Positions 26,713 to 36,648 are shown, counted from the stretch's first letter. The stretch: DNA of 64,000 bases from JAFDWI01 sp963764215 (GCA_963764215.1 CAVXRS010000005.1:62001-126000); one strand, 5' to 3'. Made by a program: numbers and translations. The notes: generated by a model not told the origin, from the letters alone.

Positions 26713-26852
26713 GCGGCGAACCCCCGGATCTGCCGACGATGGGGGCATCGTAGCGAACCCGCGACCCTGCGGCGGGCCGATGAGACGAGCACGGCATGCG
26801 GCCGACCTGTAGTGTGGCGGGTGGCACACCGGATCGGCACGAAAGAACCCGT

Positions 26853-28091
26853 ATGCGCTTCCGCTTCCTGCACGCCGCGGATCTCCACCTGGACACCCCA
26901 TTCAAGCGACTGACAGGAGTATCGCAACGAGTGGCGAACTCGTTGCGGGACGCGTCCCTCGACGCGTTCGACGCCCTCGTCGACACCGCGATCACCGAAC
27001 AGGTCGCCTTCGTCGTGCTCGCCGGCGACATCTACGACGGCGCCGACCGTGGGGTCCGCGCCCAGCTCGCGTTCCGCGCCGGCTGCGTGCGACTCGCCGA
27101 AGCCGGCATCCAGACGTTCATCGTCTACGGGAACCATGATCCGATCACCGAAGGATGGTCGGCCATCGAGGACTTCCCGGACGAGGTCACCGTTTTCGGA
27201 CCGGATCAGGTGCAACGCGTCGAGGTCCGCATCGACGACGTCGTGGTCGCGACGGTGTCGGGGATCAGCTACGCGACGACAGAGGAGACCGAGAACCTCG
27301 CCCTGCGCTTCCCCGAGGTGAAGGGCAAGGGGTTCCACGTGGCCCTGCTGCACGCCAACGTGGGCGGTCAGCGCGAGTATGCCCCCTACAGTCCGTGCAC
27401 CTTGGACGACCTGCGCGCCGGGGCGTACGACTACTGGGCGCTCGGCCACATCCACCGCCGCACGGAACTGGGCGACGGGCATCCCCTCGCCGTGTACCCG
27501 GGCAACCTCCAGGGGCGGAGTCCCAAGCCGAGCGAGCGAGGTCCCAAGGGTGCGGTGCTGGTCGACGTCGACCAGAAGCGCGCCACCACCCGCTTCGTGG
27601 CGCTCGATTCGGTGCGGTTCGAACAGGTCGAGGTCGCGATCGACGGACTCGGACTCGACGGACTCGAACAGGCCCTCGTCGACGCCGCACACCGCAGCCA
27701 ACACGAGGCCGAAGGTCGGCCGCTGGTCGTCCGTGGCCGTCTCACCGGTCGCGGTGACCTCCACGACGATCTTGCCCCGATGGACCGACGCGCCGAGCTG
27801 CTGGCGCGCCTGCGCGACCTCGAGCGGCACAGCGATCCCTTCGTCTGGTGGGACGACCTGGACTGGCGGACCGGACCCGCCATCGACATCGCCGACCGGG
27901 CCGCGGGCGACGACTTCGTCGCAGATCTGTTGCGCGAAGTCGAGCAGTCCGGGCCGAAGGACGACTGGATTCCGGGACTGGGCGTCGAGTACCGGAGTTG
28001 GCTGGGGGAGAGCGTGCCCCAATCCGACGACCCCGAGCTGTGGGACGATGCGGTCACGACCGCGTTGGTCTCACTGCTGGAAGATTCCTGA
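26853..28091 (+). CDS. Metallophosphoesterase DNA repair exonuclease (YhaO/SbcD-like)
   Basis: A 412-residue Mre11/SbcD-type nuclease. Metal motifs are FLHAADLHLD, LAGDIYDG, VYGNHDP and ALGHIHRR in the family order. The C-terminal region is helical and acidic. The AAA partner gene follows after 13 bp, the usual YhaO-YhaN arrangement, and the two should form a complex acting on DNA ends. A TAGTGT box about 35 bp upstream may be the promoter. Confidence 0.9.
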   Translation: MRFRFLHAADLHLDTPFKRLTGVSQRVANSLRDASLDAFDALVDTAITEQVAFVVLAGDIYDGADRGVRAQLAFRAGCVRLAEAGIQTFIVYGNHDPITEGWSAIEDFPDEVTVFGPDQVQRVEVRIDDVVVATVSGISYATTEETENLALRFPEVKGKGFHVALLHANVGGQREYAPYSPCTLDDLRAGAYDYWALGHIHRRTELGDGHPLAVYPGNLQGRSPKPSERGPKGAVLVDVDQKRATTRFVALDSVRFEQVEVAIDGLGLDGLEQALVDAAHRSQHEAEGRPLVVRGRLTGRGDLHDDLAPMDRRAELLARLRDLERHSDPFVWWDDLDWRTGPAIDIADRAAGDDFVADLLREVEQSGPKDDWIPGLGVEYRSWLGESVPQSDDPELWDDAVTTALVSLLEDS

Positions 28092-28104
28092 GGGAGTACC
28101 CCAC

Positions 28105-31100
28105 ATGCACATCGAAGGATGGTCCATCGACGCGTTCGGCGCACTCGCCGACACCGAACGCCACGGCATCGGTGAAGGCCTGACCGTCATCCACGGGCCG
28201 AACGAGGCGGGAAAATCGACCCTGCGTCATTTCGTCCTGGGGGTGCTCTTCGGCTTTCCCTCGGGGAACACCAACGAACTCCGCTATGCGCCGCCGAACG
28301 GCGCCGTCCGCTCGGGGCGGCTCTATCTCGAGTCCGAAGGCGAGGAATTCGTGCTGTCCCGCGTCGAGAAGAAGGGCGCCCGGTCGGGGGAGTTGACGCT
28401 GCTCGGGCCCGACGGGAAGGCCCGCAGCGATGCGGAGCTCACGGCCCTGCTCGGTGGGCTCACCCGGAACGTCTACGATCGCATCTTCGCGATCGGCCTC
28501 GACGAGTTGAACGACCTGAAGGCGCTGACCGATGGCGATCTGCAGGACCATCTGCTGTCGGCCGGGGTGACCGGCGCCGGCCGAGTGGCGACCCGGGCCC
28601 GCAACGACCTGCGCGACCGGGCCGGCCAGTTGCACCGTGCCCGGTCCCAGTCGACGGAAGTGGCCACGATCCGTGAAGAGCTGCGCGACGTCGAATCCCG
28701 GCTCAGCGACGCCCAGCGAGCCGCGAACGAGCTCCAGGAACGGCGTGAGGCACTCGAAGCGAAGCATGCCCGGGCCGAGAAGTTGGCCGAGGAAGAACGG
28801 GCGGCGAACCGGTCGAAGCAGCGGTCGGAACGTCTGCTGGAGCTGTGGCCCGACTTCCTCGAAGCCGCCGAGGCCGCGAGTGAACTCGACACCCTGGGGC
28901 CCGAGACGGCGCCGTTGCCGGACGACGCCGGTGAACGCCTCACCCGGTGTCTGGCCACGGTGGAGACCACCGCGGACGAACTGGCGACCCGGCAGGAGAA
29001 CCTGGAGAGGGAGCTGGCGCAGCTCGAGGTGCTCGAGTCCGGTCACCTGCCGGAGCTCGCCGCGCTTCAACCGGATCTGGCCGCCTTGCAGCACCGACTC
29101 AGCGGTTGGGCCCAGCAGGAGGAAGAAGCCCGCAGCCGGACCGAGGAGCTCGGGGAGCTGCAACGACGGCTCGGACACGAACTCGAGGCCGTCGGCATCG
29201 CCGAATCGGGCGACCTGTCGAGAATCGGAGCTGCCGTCGCGGCCCGGGACCACCTGCGGGTGACCCGCAACGCCTTCGACGAGAAGGCGGCGGCCCGTCG
29301 ACGCGCGGCCGACGATGTCGAGATGCAGGCCAAGGAGGTCTTCGAAGCCGAAGCCGCCGTGGCCACCGCAACCGAAGCCCTGGGCAGTGGCCCCAAGGAT
29401 CTGTCCGCCCAGGCGTTGCGCGTGGAATCGGACCGGGCCGCGCGCGAAGCGATGCTGCTCGACCGTCTCTCCGAGGATCTGTCCGAGCTCGAGCGACACC
29501 GGCGGGATCTCGCCGCCGCAGAGGGGAACGCCCGGAATTCGGACCATGGCACCGAGCGCCGGGGACCGGCGGTCGAACCCCGCAACGTCCTGATCGGACT
29601 CGCCGGCGTGTTGCTCATGGGCGCGGTCGTCGCGGGAGTCGTCGCCGGCATCGTCGCCGGGGTGATCCTGGGCGTCTCCGCGCTCGTCGTGGGCGGTGCG
29701 GCACTCGCTCTGCGGGTCGGTGGCGGTGGCAGCTTCGACGAGGATGCCCGGCGTGAACTGATGGCGAAGGTGAACATTCTCGAGCGAAAGTGCGTCGACA
29801 GCGCCCAGATGCTCGGACTCGAAGGACTGCCCGAGATCGGCGAGGTCGCCGCGGCCAAGGCCGAGCGGGACCGGCAGTCCGGCGGACTGACTGCACTGGT
29901 CGCCGCCGACAACCGGCTCGACACGGCGCGGGCGGCGATGCGTTCGAAGAAGCAGCATCTCGCCGAGCTGACCAAAGCCCACGAGGCGGCGCTCGGGGCA
30001 TGGCAGGAGTGGTTGGAGACCCACAAGCTTCCCGGCGCCCTGCGCCCTGAAGGAGTGGACGAATGGCTGTCCCACCTCGACCAGGCCCGGGCGCTCGACG
30101 ACCAGATCCGGACGGCGAAGAAGCGGCTCAACGATCTGCACTCGGCCCTGGAAGAGGCACCGAAGTCGGTCATCGAACTGACCGACCGCGCCGAGCAGGC
30201 GTCCCGGTCCGACGGGTCGCGAGGCGGCCTGATCCCGACCTCGATCACGCCGCCGCGCGTCGACTCCACCGTGGGCGAGCTCCAGGCTGTGGTGGCGGCG
30301 ATCGCAGAACTGGTGACCGCGGCGGCGGCGACCGAACACGAGGTCGGTCGTGAACGCGACGCGGTCGAGGTCCTGCGCGGTGAGGTGACCCGGGCGCGGG
30401 AAGCTCGTGACGATGCGCGGCGACGCCTCGAGGAGACGTTCGCGGCCGCCCATGTGGAAGACGACGTGCAGCTCCGGCGGCGCCTGGCGGACCAGGAGCG
30501 GCGTCGCACCTTGACCGGGGTGGTGCAGTCCTTCGAACGGCGCCTGCGGACCGAGGCCGGAGCCCAGGCCGATCAGGATCGTGAGGCGCTCGGCGAGCGG
30601 ACGCCCGATGTGTGGAACGCCGACCGTCTTGCGGCGATCGAGTCGATGGAACACCTCGCCGCCGAGCGCGACGAGGTGCTCCGCGAGCTCGGTGCCGTGC
30701 GGAGCGAGGTCACGGCCATCGAGGAGTCCGCTGATCTTCCGAGCCTCGCGCTGGAACGGGAGGAGCTCGTCGAGCGGTTGCGACGGGCGATCCGGGAATG
30801 GACCGTCCTGCACCTGGCTGCGGGCCTGATCGACCACACGCTCGAGCGCTATCTGGAGGAACGTCAACCCGCGGTTCTGCAGCGTGCCGAGACGCACCTG
30901 GCCACCATCACCGACGGTCGGTACACGACGATCCGGCTCGATCCGGCGGACGAGTCGAATCCCCAGCTCACCGTCGTCGACGCCAAGGGCCGCCCGCACG
31001 AACCCCGGGGGTTGAGCCGCGGGACCGTCGAGCAGGTGTACCTCTGCCTCCGCCTGGCGCTGGCCGAGCAGCACCATCAGTCGCTGCCGCTGCTCCTGGA

Positions 31101-31275
31101 CGACATCCTGGTCAACTTCGACCCCGAACGTGCCGAGACCACGACCCGGGTCCTCCATCAGGTCGCCCAGACCCAGCAGGTCATCGTGTTCACTTGTCAT
31201 CCCTGGGTGGTGAACATCATGAGCGACGTGGCGCCGGATCTGGCCACGGTCGACCTGGTGGAGCGCGTCGCCTGA
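28105..31275 (+). CDS. AAA family ATPase with SMC-like coiled coils (YhaN/SbcC-like)
   Basis: A 1056-residue partner of the upstream nuclease. Walker A is HGPNEAGKST (about 33-42); the C-terminal signature LSRGTVEQVYLCLRLALAEQ and Walker B LPLLLDDILVNFD complete the Rad50-like head. Two long coiled-coil stretches lie between. A hydrophobic segment (ALAGVLLMGAVVAG-like, around residue 495-535) interrupts them; a membrane segment in that position is a known trait of the YhaN group and absent from SbcC. The frame is intact over 3.1 kb. Confidence 0.9.
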   Translation: MHIEGWSIDAFGALADTERHGIGEGLTVIHGPNEAGKSTLRHFVLGVLFGFPSGNTNELRYAPPNGAVRSGRLYLESEGEEFVLSRVEKKGARSGELTLLGPDGKARSDAELTALLGGLTRNVYDRIFAIGLDELNDLKALTDGDLQDHLLSAGVTGAGRVATRARNDLRDRAGQLHRARSQSTEVATIREELRDVESRLSDAQRAANELQERREALEAKHARAEKLAEEERAANRSKQRSERLLELWPDFLEAAEAASELDTLGPETAPLPDDAGERLTRCLATVETTADELATRQENLERELAQLEVLESGHLPELAALQPDLAALQHRLSGWAQQEEEARSRTEELGELQRRLGHELEAVGIAESGDLSRIGAAVAARDHLRVTRNAFDEKAAARRRAADDVEMQAKEVFEAEAAVATATEALGSGPKDLSAQALRVESDRAAREAMLLDRLSEDLSELERHRRDLAAAEGNARNSDHGTERRGPAVEPRNVLIGLAGVLLMGAVVAGVVAGIVAGVILGVSALVVGGAALALRVGGGGSFDEDARRELMAKVNILERKCVDSAQMLGLEGLPEIGEVAAAKAERDRQSGGLTALVAADNRLDTARAAMRSKKQHLAELTKAHEAALGAWQEWLETHKLPGALRPEGVDEWLSHLDQARALDDQIRTAKKRLNDLHSALEEAPKSVIELTDRAEQASRSDGSRGGLIPTSITPPRVDSTVGELQAVVAAIAELVTAAAATEHEVGRERDAVEVLRGEVTRAREARDDARRRLEETFAAAHVEDDVQLRRRLADQERRRTLTGVVQSFERRLRTEAGAQADQDREALGERTPDVWNADRLAAIESMEHLAAERDEVLRELGAVRSEVTAIEESADLPSLALEREELVERLRRAIREWTVLHLAAGLIDHTLERYLEERQPAVLQRAETHLATITDGRYTTIRLDPADESNPQLTVVDAKGRPHEPRGLSRGTVEQVYLCLRLALAEQHHQSLPLLLDDILVNFDPERAETTTRVLHQVAQTQQVIVFTCHPWVVNIMSDVAPDLATVDLVERVA

Positions 31276-31313
31276 ATCCCGACCCGGCGATCCGCATCGG
31301 GCAGAATCGACCG

Positions 31314-32381
31314 ATGGCGAACATCGTGCGCGTGGCACTTCTGGCCGCACTGGCCGTGGCTGTCTGGTTCGTGCCCGGTGCGAGTGCCGGGGCGGTCGAA
31401 CCGGCGGCCCGTGCCACGATCACCTTCGACGTGGGCTCCGGAAAGGTGTTGGCGTCGTCCAACGCCCGGGCGCCGGAGCGGGTGGCCAGCACGTGCAAAC
31501 TGCTGACCGCGCTGGTCGTGCGCGCCAATGTGCCGATGTCGACCGACGTGCCCATCACGGCGCGGGCCGAGGCCGTACCGCCCCTCAAGTTGACGATGAA
31601 GCCGGGGACGAGGTGGCACGCCAACGATCTGCTCCACGCGATGCTCATCGCGTCGCTGAACGATGCTGCCACGGCGCTGGCCATCCAGGCCGGGGGCGGT
31701 TCGATCGCCGGCTTCGACCGGGCGGCCCGGGTGGAAGCCCGGCGACTGGGCCTGAAGGACCACCCCCGACTGCTGGATCCCGCCGGACTGGACGGCCCGT
31801 CGTCGGTGGACGGAGGGAATCTCATCTCCGCACGCGACCTGGCGATCGTCACCCGGGCGTTCCTGGCCGACCCGGTCCTTGCCGGAATCGTCCGACTTCC
31901 CTCCTACCATTTCCAGGGCGGTGACGGTCGACCCCACGTCGTGTACAACCACGACGCCTTCCTGAGCACGTATCCGGGTGCCGTCGGGGTGAAGACCGGC
32001 TACACGGAGAAGTCCGGCCACAGTCTGGTCGCCGCGGCCACCCGGAACGGGCGGACGATCGCCACCGTGGTGATCGGCTCGGCCGACCCGGTCGGCATTG
32101 CGACCCGTGCGATCGATCTGGGGTTTGCGACTCCCGCCGACGGCGTTGGAGGCCCCAAACAGGACATACTGCCGGCCCACGGGTTCGGTCCCGTCGCGCT
32201 CGGCGACGCGGCGCCGAGTCACCGGCCGGAGACGTTCACCGCACAGGTCGCGCCGATCACGTCCTCGGGATTCGGTTCCGAACTGCTCGTCGGGTTGGTG
32301 GTCGCGCTGGTCGTCGTGGTCACTAGCATCGTGCTTCGTGGCCGACGCCGACGAAGATCAGAGCCCAGCCGAGCCGCTTGA
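31314..32381 (+). CDS. D-alanyl-D-alanine carboxypeptidase (peptidase S11)
   Basis: A 355-residue low-molecular-weight penicillin-binding protein that trims the terminal D-Ala of peptidoglycan stem peptides. It has a signal peptide (LLAALAVAVWFVPGASAGA), the SxxK motif S59-T-C-K62, SLN near 114-116 and KTG in VGVKTGYTEKSG. A C-terminal membrane helix (SELLVGLVVALVVVVTSIVL) and basic tail anchor it outside. ATG 31314 follows a CAGAAT box by 6 bases. The end overlaps the start of the next gene by 44 bp. Confidence 0.93.
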   Translation: MANIVRVALLAALAVAVWFVPGASAGAVEPAARATITFDVGSGKVLASSNARAPERVASTCKLLTALVVRANVPMSTDVPITARAEAVPPLKLTMKPGTRWHANDLLHAMLIASLNDAATALAIQAGGGSIAGFDRAARVEARRLGLKDHPRLLDPAGLDGPSSVDGGNLISARDLAIVTRAFLADPVLAGIVRLPSYHFQGGDGRPHVVYNHDAFLSTYPGAVGVKTGYTEKSGHSLVAAATRNGRTIATVVIGSADPVGIATRAIDLGFATPADGVGGPKQDILPAHGFGPVALGDAAPSHRPETFTAQVAPITSSGFGSELLVGLVVALVVVVTSIVLRGRRRRRSEPSRAA

Positions 32382-32646
32382 TCTGGACGCGCTCGAAGCC
32401 GATCTGGACGCCTTCGAAGCGGATCTCGACGCAGTCGAAGCGGCGCTGGCCAGGATCGAATCGAATGGGTACGGACGCTGCGTCCGCTGCGACCGCATGA
32501 TCGATGCGGCGGTGCTCCGCGATGCTCCGTTGACGGTGGACTGTGGGCTCCACGGCGACGGTGGCGGCCAGGGGGTGCCGGATCAGACCGCCTCGGAGTC
32601 GCCTGCGGCCTCCTCTGAGGATGGAGCGTCGATCTCGGGGTCGTAG
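32338..32646 (+). CDS. DksA/TraR-type zinc-finger protein
   Basis: A 102-residue protein. An acidic helix built of repeated LDALEADLDAFEADLDAVEA precedes a zinc finger, CVRCDRMIDAAVLRDAPLTV then DCGLH, which gives a C-x2-C/C-x2-H ligand set in place of the usual four Cys. DksA/TraR family proteins can bind RNA polymerase through the secondary channel; this one is short and divergent. GTG 32338 lies within the end of the carboxypeptidase gene; its own 3' end overlaps the convergent phosphatase gene by 64 bp. Confidence 0.68.
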   Translation: MADADEDQSPAEPLDLDALEADLDAFEADLDAVEAALARIESNGYGRCVRCDRMIDAAVLRDAPLTVDCGLHGDGGGQGVPDQTASESPAASSEDGASISGS

Positions 32647-33221
32647 AGGTGGTGGCGGTCCCCGAGCACCGGGGTCGAGTCGGGAAACCGAAGCCATCGG
32701 GCCCCCAGATTGGGCAGGTAGCGACGTGGCGCCCCGAGCACCGCTTCGATCGCGTAGATCACTCCGCCGTGGGTCACCACGAGCGCTGTTCCCCGTGAGG
32801 GGAGACCGACGACGATCTCGTCGAGAGCGGCATTGGCGCGGACGAGCAGTTCGGCATCGGGTTCCCATCCCGGTGGTCGTTTCTCCAGGGCACGGTCCTC
32901 GGGGTTCGCGGCGAGATAGCCCGGCCACGCGGCGGCGATCTCGGCCCGGGTGAGGCCGGACCACTCGCCCGCGTCGCGCTCGATGAGCCGGTCGTCGACG
33001 GCGACCGGGCCGACCCCGAGGCGCTGCGCGATGATCGTCGCCGTCTCCTGTGCCCGGTCGAGGCTCGAGGACACGACGACATCGACCATCCCGAGCCGCC
33101 CGGCCGCTCGTGCGGCCTGATGCCGCCCGTGATCCGACAGGGGCGGGTCGGCTTGGCCCTGCCAGCGGCCGAGCGCGTTCCACTCCGATTCGCCGTGGCG
33201 GACGAGCAGGATCTGTCGCAT
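32583..33221 (-). CDS. Histidine phosphatase superfamily protein (phosphoglycerate mutase-like)
   Basis: A 212-residue phosphatase with the catalytic RHG at 8-10 in LLVRHGESEWNALGRWQGQ, the second Arg in SSLDRAQETA, the proton donor Glu in IERDAGEWSG and the second His in LVVTHGGVI. This fits the cofactor-dependent phosphoglycerate mutase/broad-specificity phosphatase group; the substrate is unclear. ATG 33221 follows a TACGGT box by 9 bases. Confidence 0.9.
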   Translation of the reverse strand: MRQILLVRHGESEWNALGRWQGQADPPLSDHGRHQAARAAGRLGMVDVVVSSSLDRAQETATIIAQRLGVGPVAVDDRLIERDAGEWSGLTRAEIAAAWPGYLAANPEDRALEKRPPGWEPDAELLVRANAALDEIVVGLPSRGTALVVTHGGVIYAIEAVLGAPRRYLPNLGARWLRFPDSTPVLGDRHHLYDPEIDAPSSEEAAGDSEAV

Positions 33222-33323
33222 CGAAATCAGACCGTATCGCCTCGAAAGGTACGCTCGGCACTCCATGTCCGCATCGCCCCCTGTCCGCCACGACGGTCGA
33301 CCGGATCGGTCCCGGCAGGTGCC

Positions 33324-34307
33324 GTGACCAGCTCTGCAGGGTCGCGGCGCGCCCCACACCGGGCGACGACGGCATCGGGAGCGCTCCGCGGCCGATCGAC
33401 GTCGACCAGGAGGGCTCCGGACGCCGGTTCGACGTCTCCTCCAGGCGAGTCCGGGGCGTCGAGCTCCACGTCGCGACGCAGCCGCCGACGCAAGCCTGAT
33501 CCGTTCGTGCCCGGATCGGCGCGCGGCCGTCGCCGCCTGGCGCCCGCCTACGACCTGGAAGGGCCACGCCTTCGTTTCGGCCTGCTCTGGTTCGTCGTGG
33601 TCTTCGGATCGCTCGGGGTCGGGCGTGTCGCCTCGGGCGTCGCGATCGTGGGGGTGGTCTATGCGGTGGTCGCCGCCGTCGCCGCGCTGCAGATCACAGA
33701 CGCCTGGGTCAATCGCCCCCGGTCCACCATGTTGCGCACGACCGCTGCCGCATGCGCGTTCGGCGTCGGGGTCTCGGCGATGTTCGGCGCCCGGATCCTG
33801 GGCCTGGCGATCCTCGCCGCGATCGCCGCCGCGATCGTGGTCGCCGTGGTCCAACTGCCACGTCGCCGGAAGCTCCTGGCCACCGTGGCCCTGGTCCTCC
33901 AGGCGGCCCTTCCGGTGGGGATCGTGGCGTCCTCGGTGACGCTCACCATCCACTACGAAATCGGTGCCGCCGTGGTTCTGCTCGCCGTCGCCATGGCCTT
34001 CGACGTGGGCGACTTTCTCATCGGCTCCGGAGCGGGAAGCACCATCGAAGGCCCGATCGCCGGGGCGATCATGATCGCACTGGTCGGAGCGGTCACGGCG
34101 ATCATCGGCGCGCCGCCTTTCCACGGGGGCCTCGCCTGGGCGTTCGCCGCCGGGGCCATCGTGTTGTGTCCGTTGGGACAGGTGCTGGCGTCAGCGCTGC
34201 TGCCCGATGCCAGGATCCGCTGCGGTGCCCTGCGCCGGGTCGACTCGCTGCTGCTCGTGGCTCCGCTCTGGGCGTGGACATCAGGAATCGTGGCCGCACA
34301 CGGATGA
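33324..34307 (+). CDS. CdsA-like polytopic membrane protein
   Basis: 327 residues: a ~70-residue Ser/Arg-rich N-terminal tail, then about eight membrane helices. The order AMAFDVGDFLIGSGAGSTIE, a helix pair, CPLGQVLASALLPDARIRCG and LRRVDSLLLVAPLWAW recalls the last third of phosphatidate cytidylyltransferase (CdsA), whose end reads D..SL.KR...KD...GG..DR.DS. The canonical Lys residues are missing, so if related it has diverged. GTG 33324 is the best start; the tail is low complexity and could be shorter. Confidence 0.5.
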   Translation: MTSSAGSRRAPHRATTASGALRGRSTSTRRAPDAGSTSPPGESGASSSTSRRSRRRKPDPFVPGSARGRRRLAPAYDLEGPRLRFGLLWFVVVFGSLGVGRVASGVAIVGVVYAVVAAVAALQITDAWVNRPRSTMLRTTAAACAFGVGVSAMFGARILGLAILAAIAAAIVVAVVQLPRRRKLLATVALVLQAALPVGIVASSVTLTIHYEIGAAVVLLAVAMAFDVGDFLIGSGAGSTIEGPIAGAIMIALVGAVTAIIGAPPFHGGLAWAFAAGAIVLCPLGQVLASALLPDARIRCGALRRVDSLLLVAPLWAWTSGIVAAHG

Positions 34308-34353
34308 TCCGGCACTACGATGAACCAAGCGAAGATCCGATCGGGAGCTGGTC

Positions 34354-34897
34354 ATGGATTCCGAACTAGAAGCGCTCCTCGAACCGCACTTTCTCGACGG
34401 TCTGACTGATCGCGACCTCGCCGAGATCCGGGCGATGCGGGAGCGGTGCCAGGATCTCGAGACGGCCCTGTCGTACCTCCGACGGATCGCGCAGGGTCGC
34501 ATCGACATCGTGTCGGCCGAACTCGCCCGCCGCGATGACGGTGGCGACTCGGCGGACCTGGAGGCGTTGCTGGAGCGGTTGCCCCAGGTGCTGTCGGATC
34601 GCACCCGATCGGCCGGCGCCGGTCACCTGCCCCGATATCTGGCGCCGGGTCGTGTCGAGGGGACGCTCGTCGAGGAGCTCGCCCACACCGAGGTCGAGGC
34701 GCACCTGAGCGAACTCCCGACCGTGACGACGGACTGGTTGCGTCGAACCAGGCGCGACATGCTCGTGGACTACGAGCGGCGGGTGTCCAAGCTCCGGCGG
34801 GAGTTGTTCGGCCGGATCGACGTCATCCAGGAGGAACTGACCCGCCGGTACCGCGAAGGCGAAGCCGACCATCGAAACCGTCATCGCCGGAGGCTGA
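34354..34897 (+). CDS. rsiG: RsiG-type c-di-GMP-binding anti-sigma factor
   Basis: About 180 residues, helical. Helix one carries E36-x3-S40-x2-R43-x3-Q47-x3-D51 (ETALSYLRRIAQGRID), exactly the c-di-GMP motif defined for Streptomyces RsiG. Helix two carries E141-x3-S145-x2-R148-x3-F152-x3-D156, the second motif copy with Gln replaced by Phe. In Streptomyces, RsiG bound to c-di-GMP sequesters the sporulation sigma factor WhiG. The open frame runs on into the XRE gene through Arg-rich sequence; a TGA at 34895 one frame over is the likely true stop, so I do not believe the apparent fusion. Confidence 0.82.
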
Positions 34898-34950
34898 GCC
34901 GTCGCGGACGGGTTGGTCGTTCGTCGGTCCGCCTGCGTAGCGTTGTCGAG

Positions 34951-35394
34951 GTGAAGGACGAGATCGAACAGCACTGGCGTGAACTCGGCGCGTTCATCCG
35001 CGACCAGCGGCACCTCGGGGAGCTCTCGTTGCGGAAGCTCTCGGAGATGGCCGGCATGTCGAACCCCTACCTCAGCCAGATCGAGCGGGGGCTCCGCAAG
35101 CCGTCGGCCGACATCCTCCGCCAGATCGCCGTCGGCACTGCACATCAGTGCGGAGACGTCTCTATGTGCGGGCCGGAATCCTCGACGAACCCGGTGCGCC
35201 GACCGATCTGATCGCCGAGATCCGCCGGATCCCGACCTCACCGACGAGCACAAACGTGCCCTGGTGCAGCTCTACGAGATGTTCCGTCGGGAAGGCGTCC
35301 GACGCGGGCGAGCGACGCCGCGAGCCCGGATCTCGGCGAGCTCCGGTCGGAGCCGATGGACGCGCCGAGTCCGACGACGCGGGAATCTGCGTGA
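34951..35394 (+). CDS. XRE family helix-turn-helix regulator (three or more frameshifts)
   Basis: GTG 34951 opens VKDEIEQHWRELGAFIRDQR followed by LSLRKLSEMAGMSNPYLSQI and ERGLRKPSADILRQIA, a clear XRE DNA-binding domain. The frame then shifts near 35135 (ALHISAET), 35165 (LYVRAGILDEPGAPTDLIAE) and 35230 (DPDLTDEHKRALVQLYEMFR), and once more before a likely TGA at 35392. Rejoined it is about 145 residues, like small actinobacterial XRE proteins with a C-terminal helical tail. Position between rsiG and mshA. Confidence 0.7.
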
Positions 35395-35418
35395 CGGTCG
35401 AGGCGTTGAAGGGTGTCG

Positions 35419-36648
35419 GTGACCGACACTCGGAGTCATCTCCCTGCACACCTCCCCGCTGATCCAACCCGGTTCGGGGGACAGCGGCGGCATGAACGTG
35501 TACGTGCGTGAACTGGTCGAGTGCACTTGCCCACGCGGGCGTGCACTGCCAGGTCTACGTGCGGCGGTGGGGCGACGACCTGCCCGACGTGGTGGAGGTG
35601 GAACCCGGCATGCAGGTCGTCCATCTGGCGGCCGGTCCGGTGGACCTGGAGAAGGAGAAGTTGCCGGCGATCGTCGAGGAGTTCACCGACGGCGATGCGG
35701 GCACCATCTCGCGGCGCCACCCGGTCGATGTGCTCCACGCCAACTATTGGCTTTCCGGCGTAGTCGGCCACCGACTCAAGCACGATCTCGACATGCCCCT
35801 GGTCTCGACCTTCCACACCCTCGCCCGGGTCAAGGCGGCAGACGGGCGGCGTCGGAGCCGGCAGCGCCGTGATCGAGGCGGAGACCCGGGTGGTGCGGTG
35901 CTCGGACACGATCACGGCGTCGTGTGCCGCCGAGGCCGAGCGAGCTGTGCACCCTGTACGACGCCGGACCCGACCGGGTGGAGATCGTTCCTCCGGGGGT
36001 CGACCACGCCTTCTTCTCGCCGGGGAACCGCCGCGGCGCGCGGCGGGCGCTCTCGCTGCCCGATCGAGTCCCGTGCTGTTGTTCGTCGGACGGATGCAGC
36101 CGCTCAAGGGTCTGGACGTGGCGATCCGGGCCTGCGCCCGGGTCCGCGAGCGGCGTGGCGACGCCCGGCTCGTGGTCGTGGGGGGACCGAGTGGCGTCGA
36201 CGGCGAGCAGGAGCTCGCCCGTTGCCGTGCGCAGCTCGCCGCCCGCCTCGGGATCGCAGATTCGGTCCACTGGGTTGAAGCCACAACCGCATCATGCGCT
36301 CTCGACCTACTACCGGTCTGCGGACGTCGTAGTCGTGCCGAGCCGATCCGAATCGTTCGGACTCGTGGCATTCGAGGCCGCGGCATGCGGCGTGCCGGTG
36401 GTGGCGGCGGATGTCGGGGGACTTGCGACGATCGTGGTCGACGGGGTGACGGGCCTGCTCGTCGATGGCCGGGACCCGCAGGACTACGCCACGCGGTCGG
36501 AAGCGATTCTGGCCGACCCGACGTGGGCTGCCGCGTCGGCAGGCCGACGTGCGGCGGCGCCGCCCGGCAGTTCACCTGGTCGACGACCGCGGCGCGGCTG
36601 CGCCGGATCTACGCCGACCTGCGCCTACGGGCCCGGTCGACCCTGTAG
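35419..36648 (+). CDS. mshA: D-inositol-3-phosphate glycosyltransferase (mycothiol synthesis), heavily frameshifted
   Basis: GT4 glycosyltransferase that makes GlcNAc-inositol phosphate, the first step of mycothiol. Rejoined frames give ISLHTSPLIQPGSGDSGGMN then VYVREL (the MshA N-terminal signature), DVLHANYWLSGVVGHRLK, LVSTFHTLARVK, VEIVPPGVDHAFFSPGNR, LLFVGRMQPLKGLDVAIRA and SADVVVVPSRSESFGLVAFE then AAACGVPVVA. At least six breaks occur (near 35430, 35515, 35845, 35940, 36070, 36285, 36555). Start near GTG 35419; the stop TAG at 36646 is secure. The YbjN gene nearby matches the mshA neighbourhood in Mycobacterium. Confidence 0.8.
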
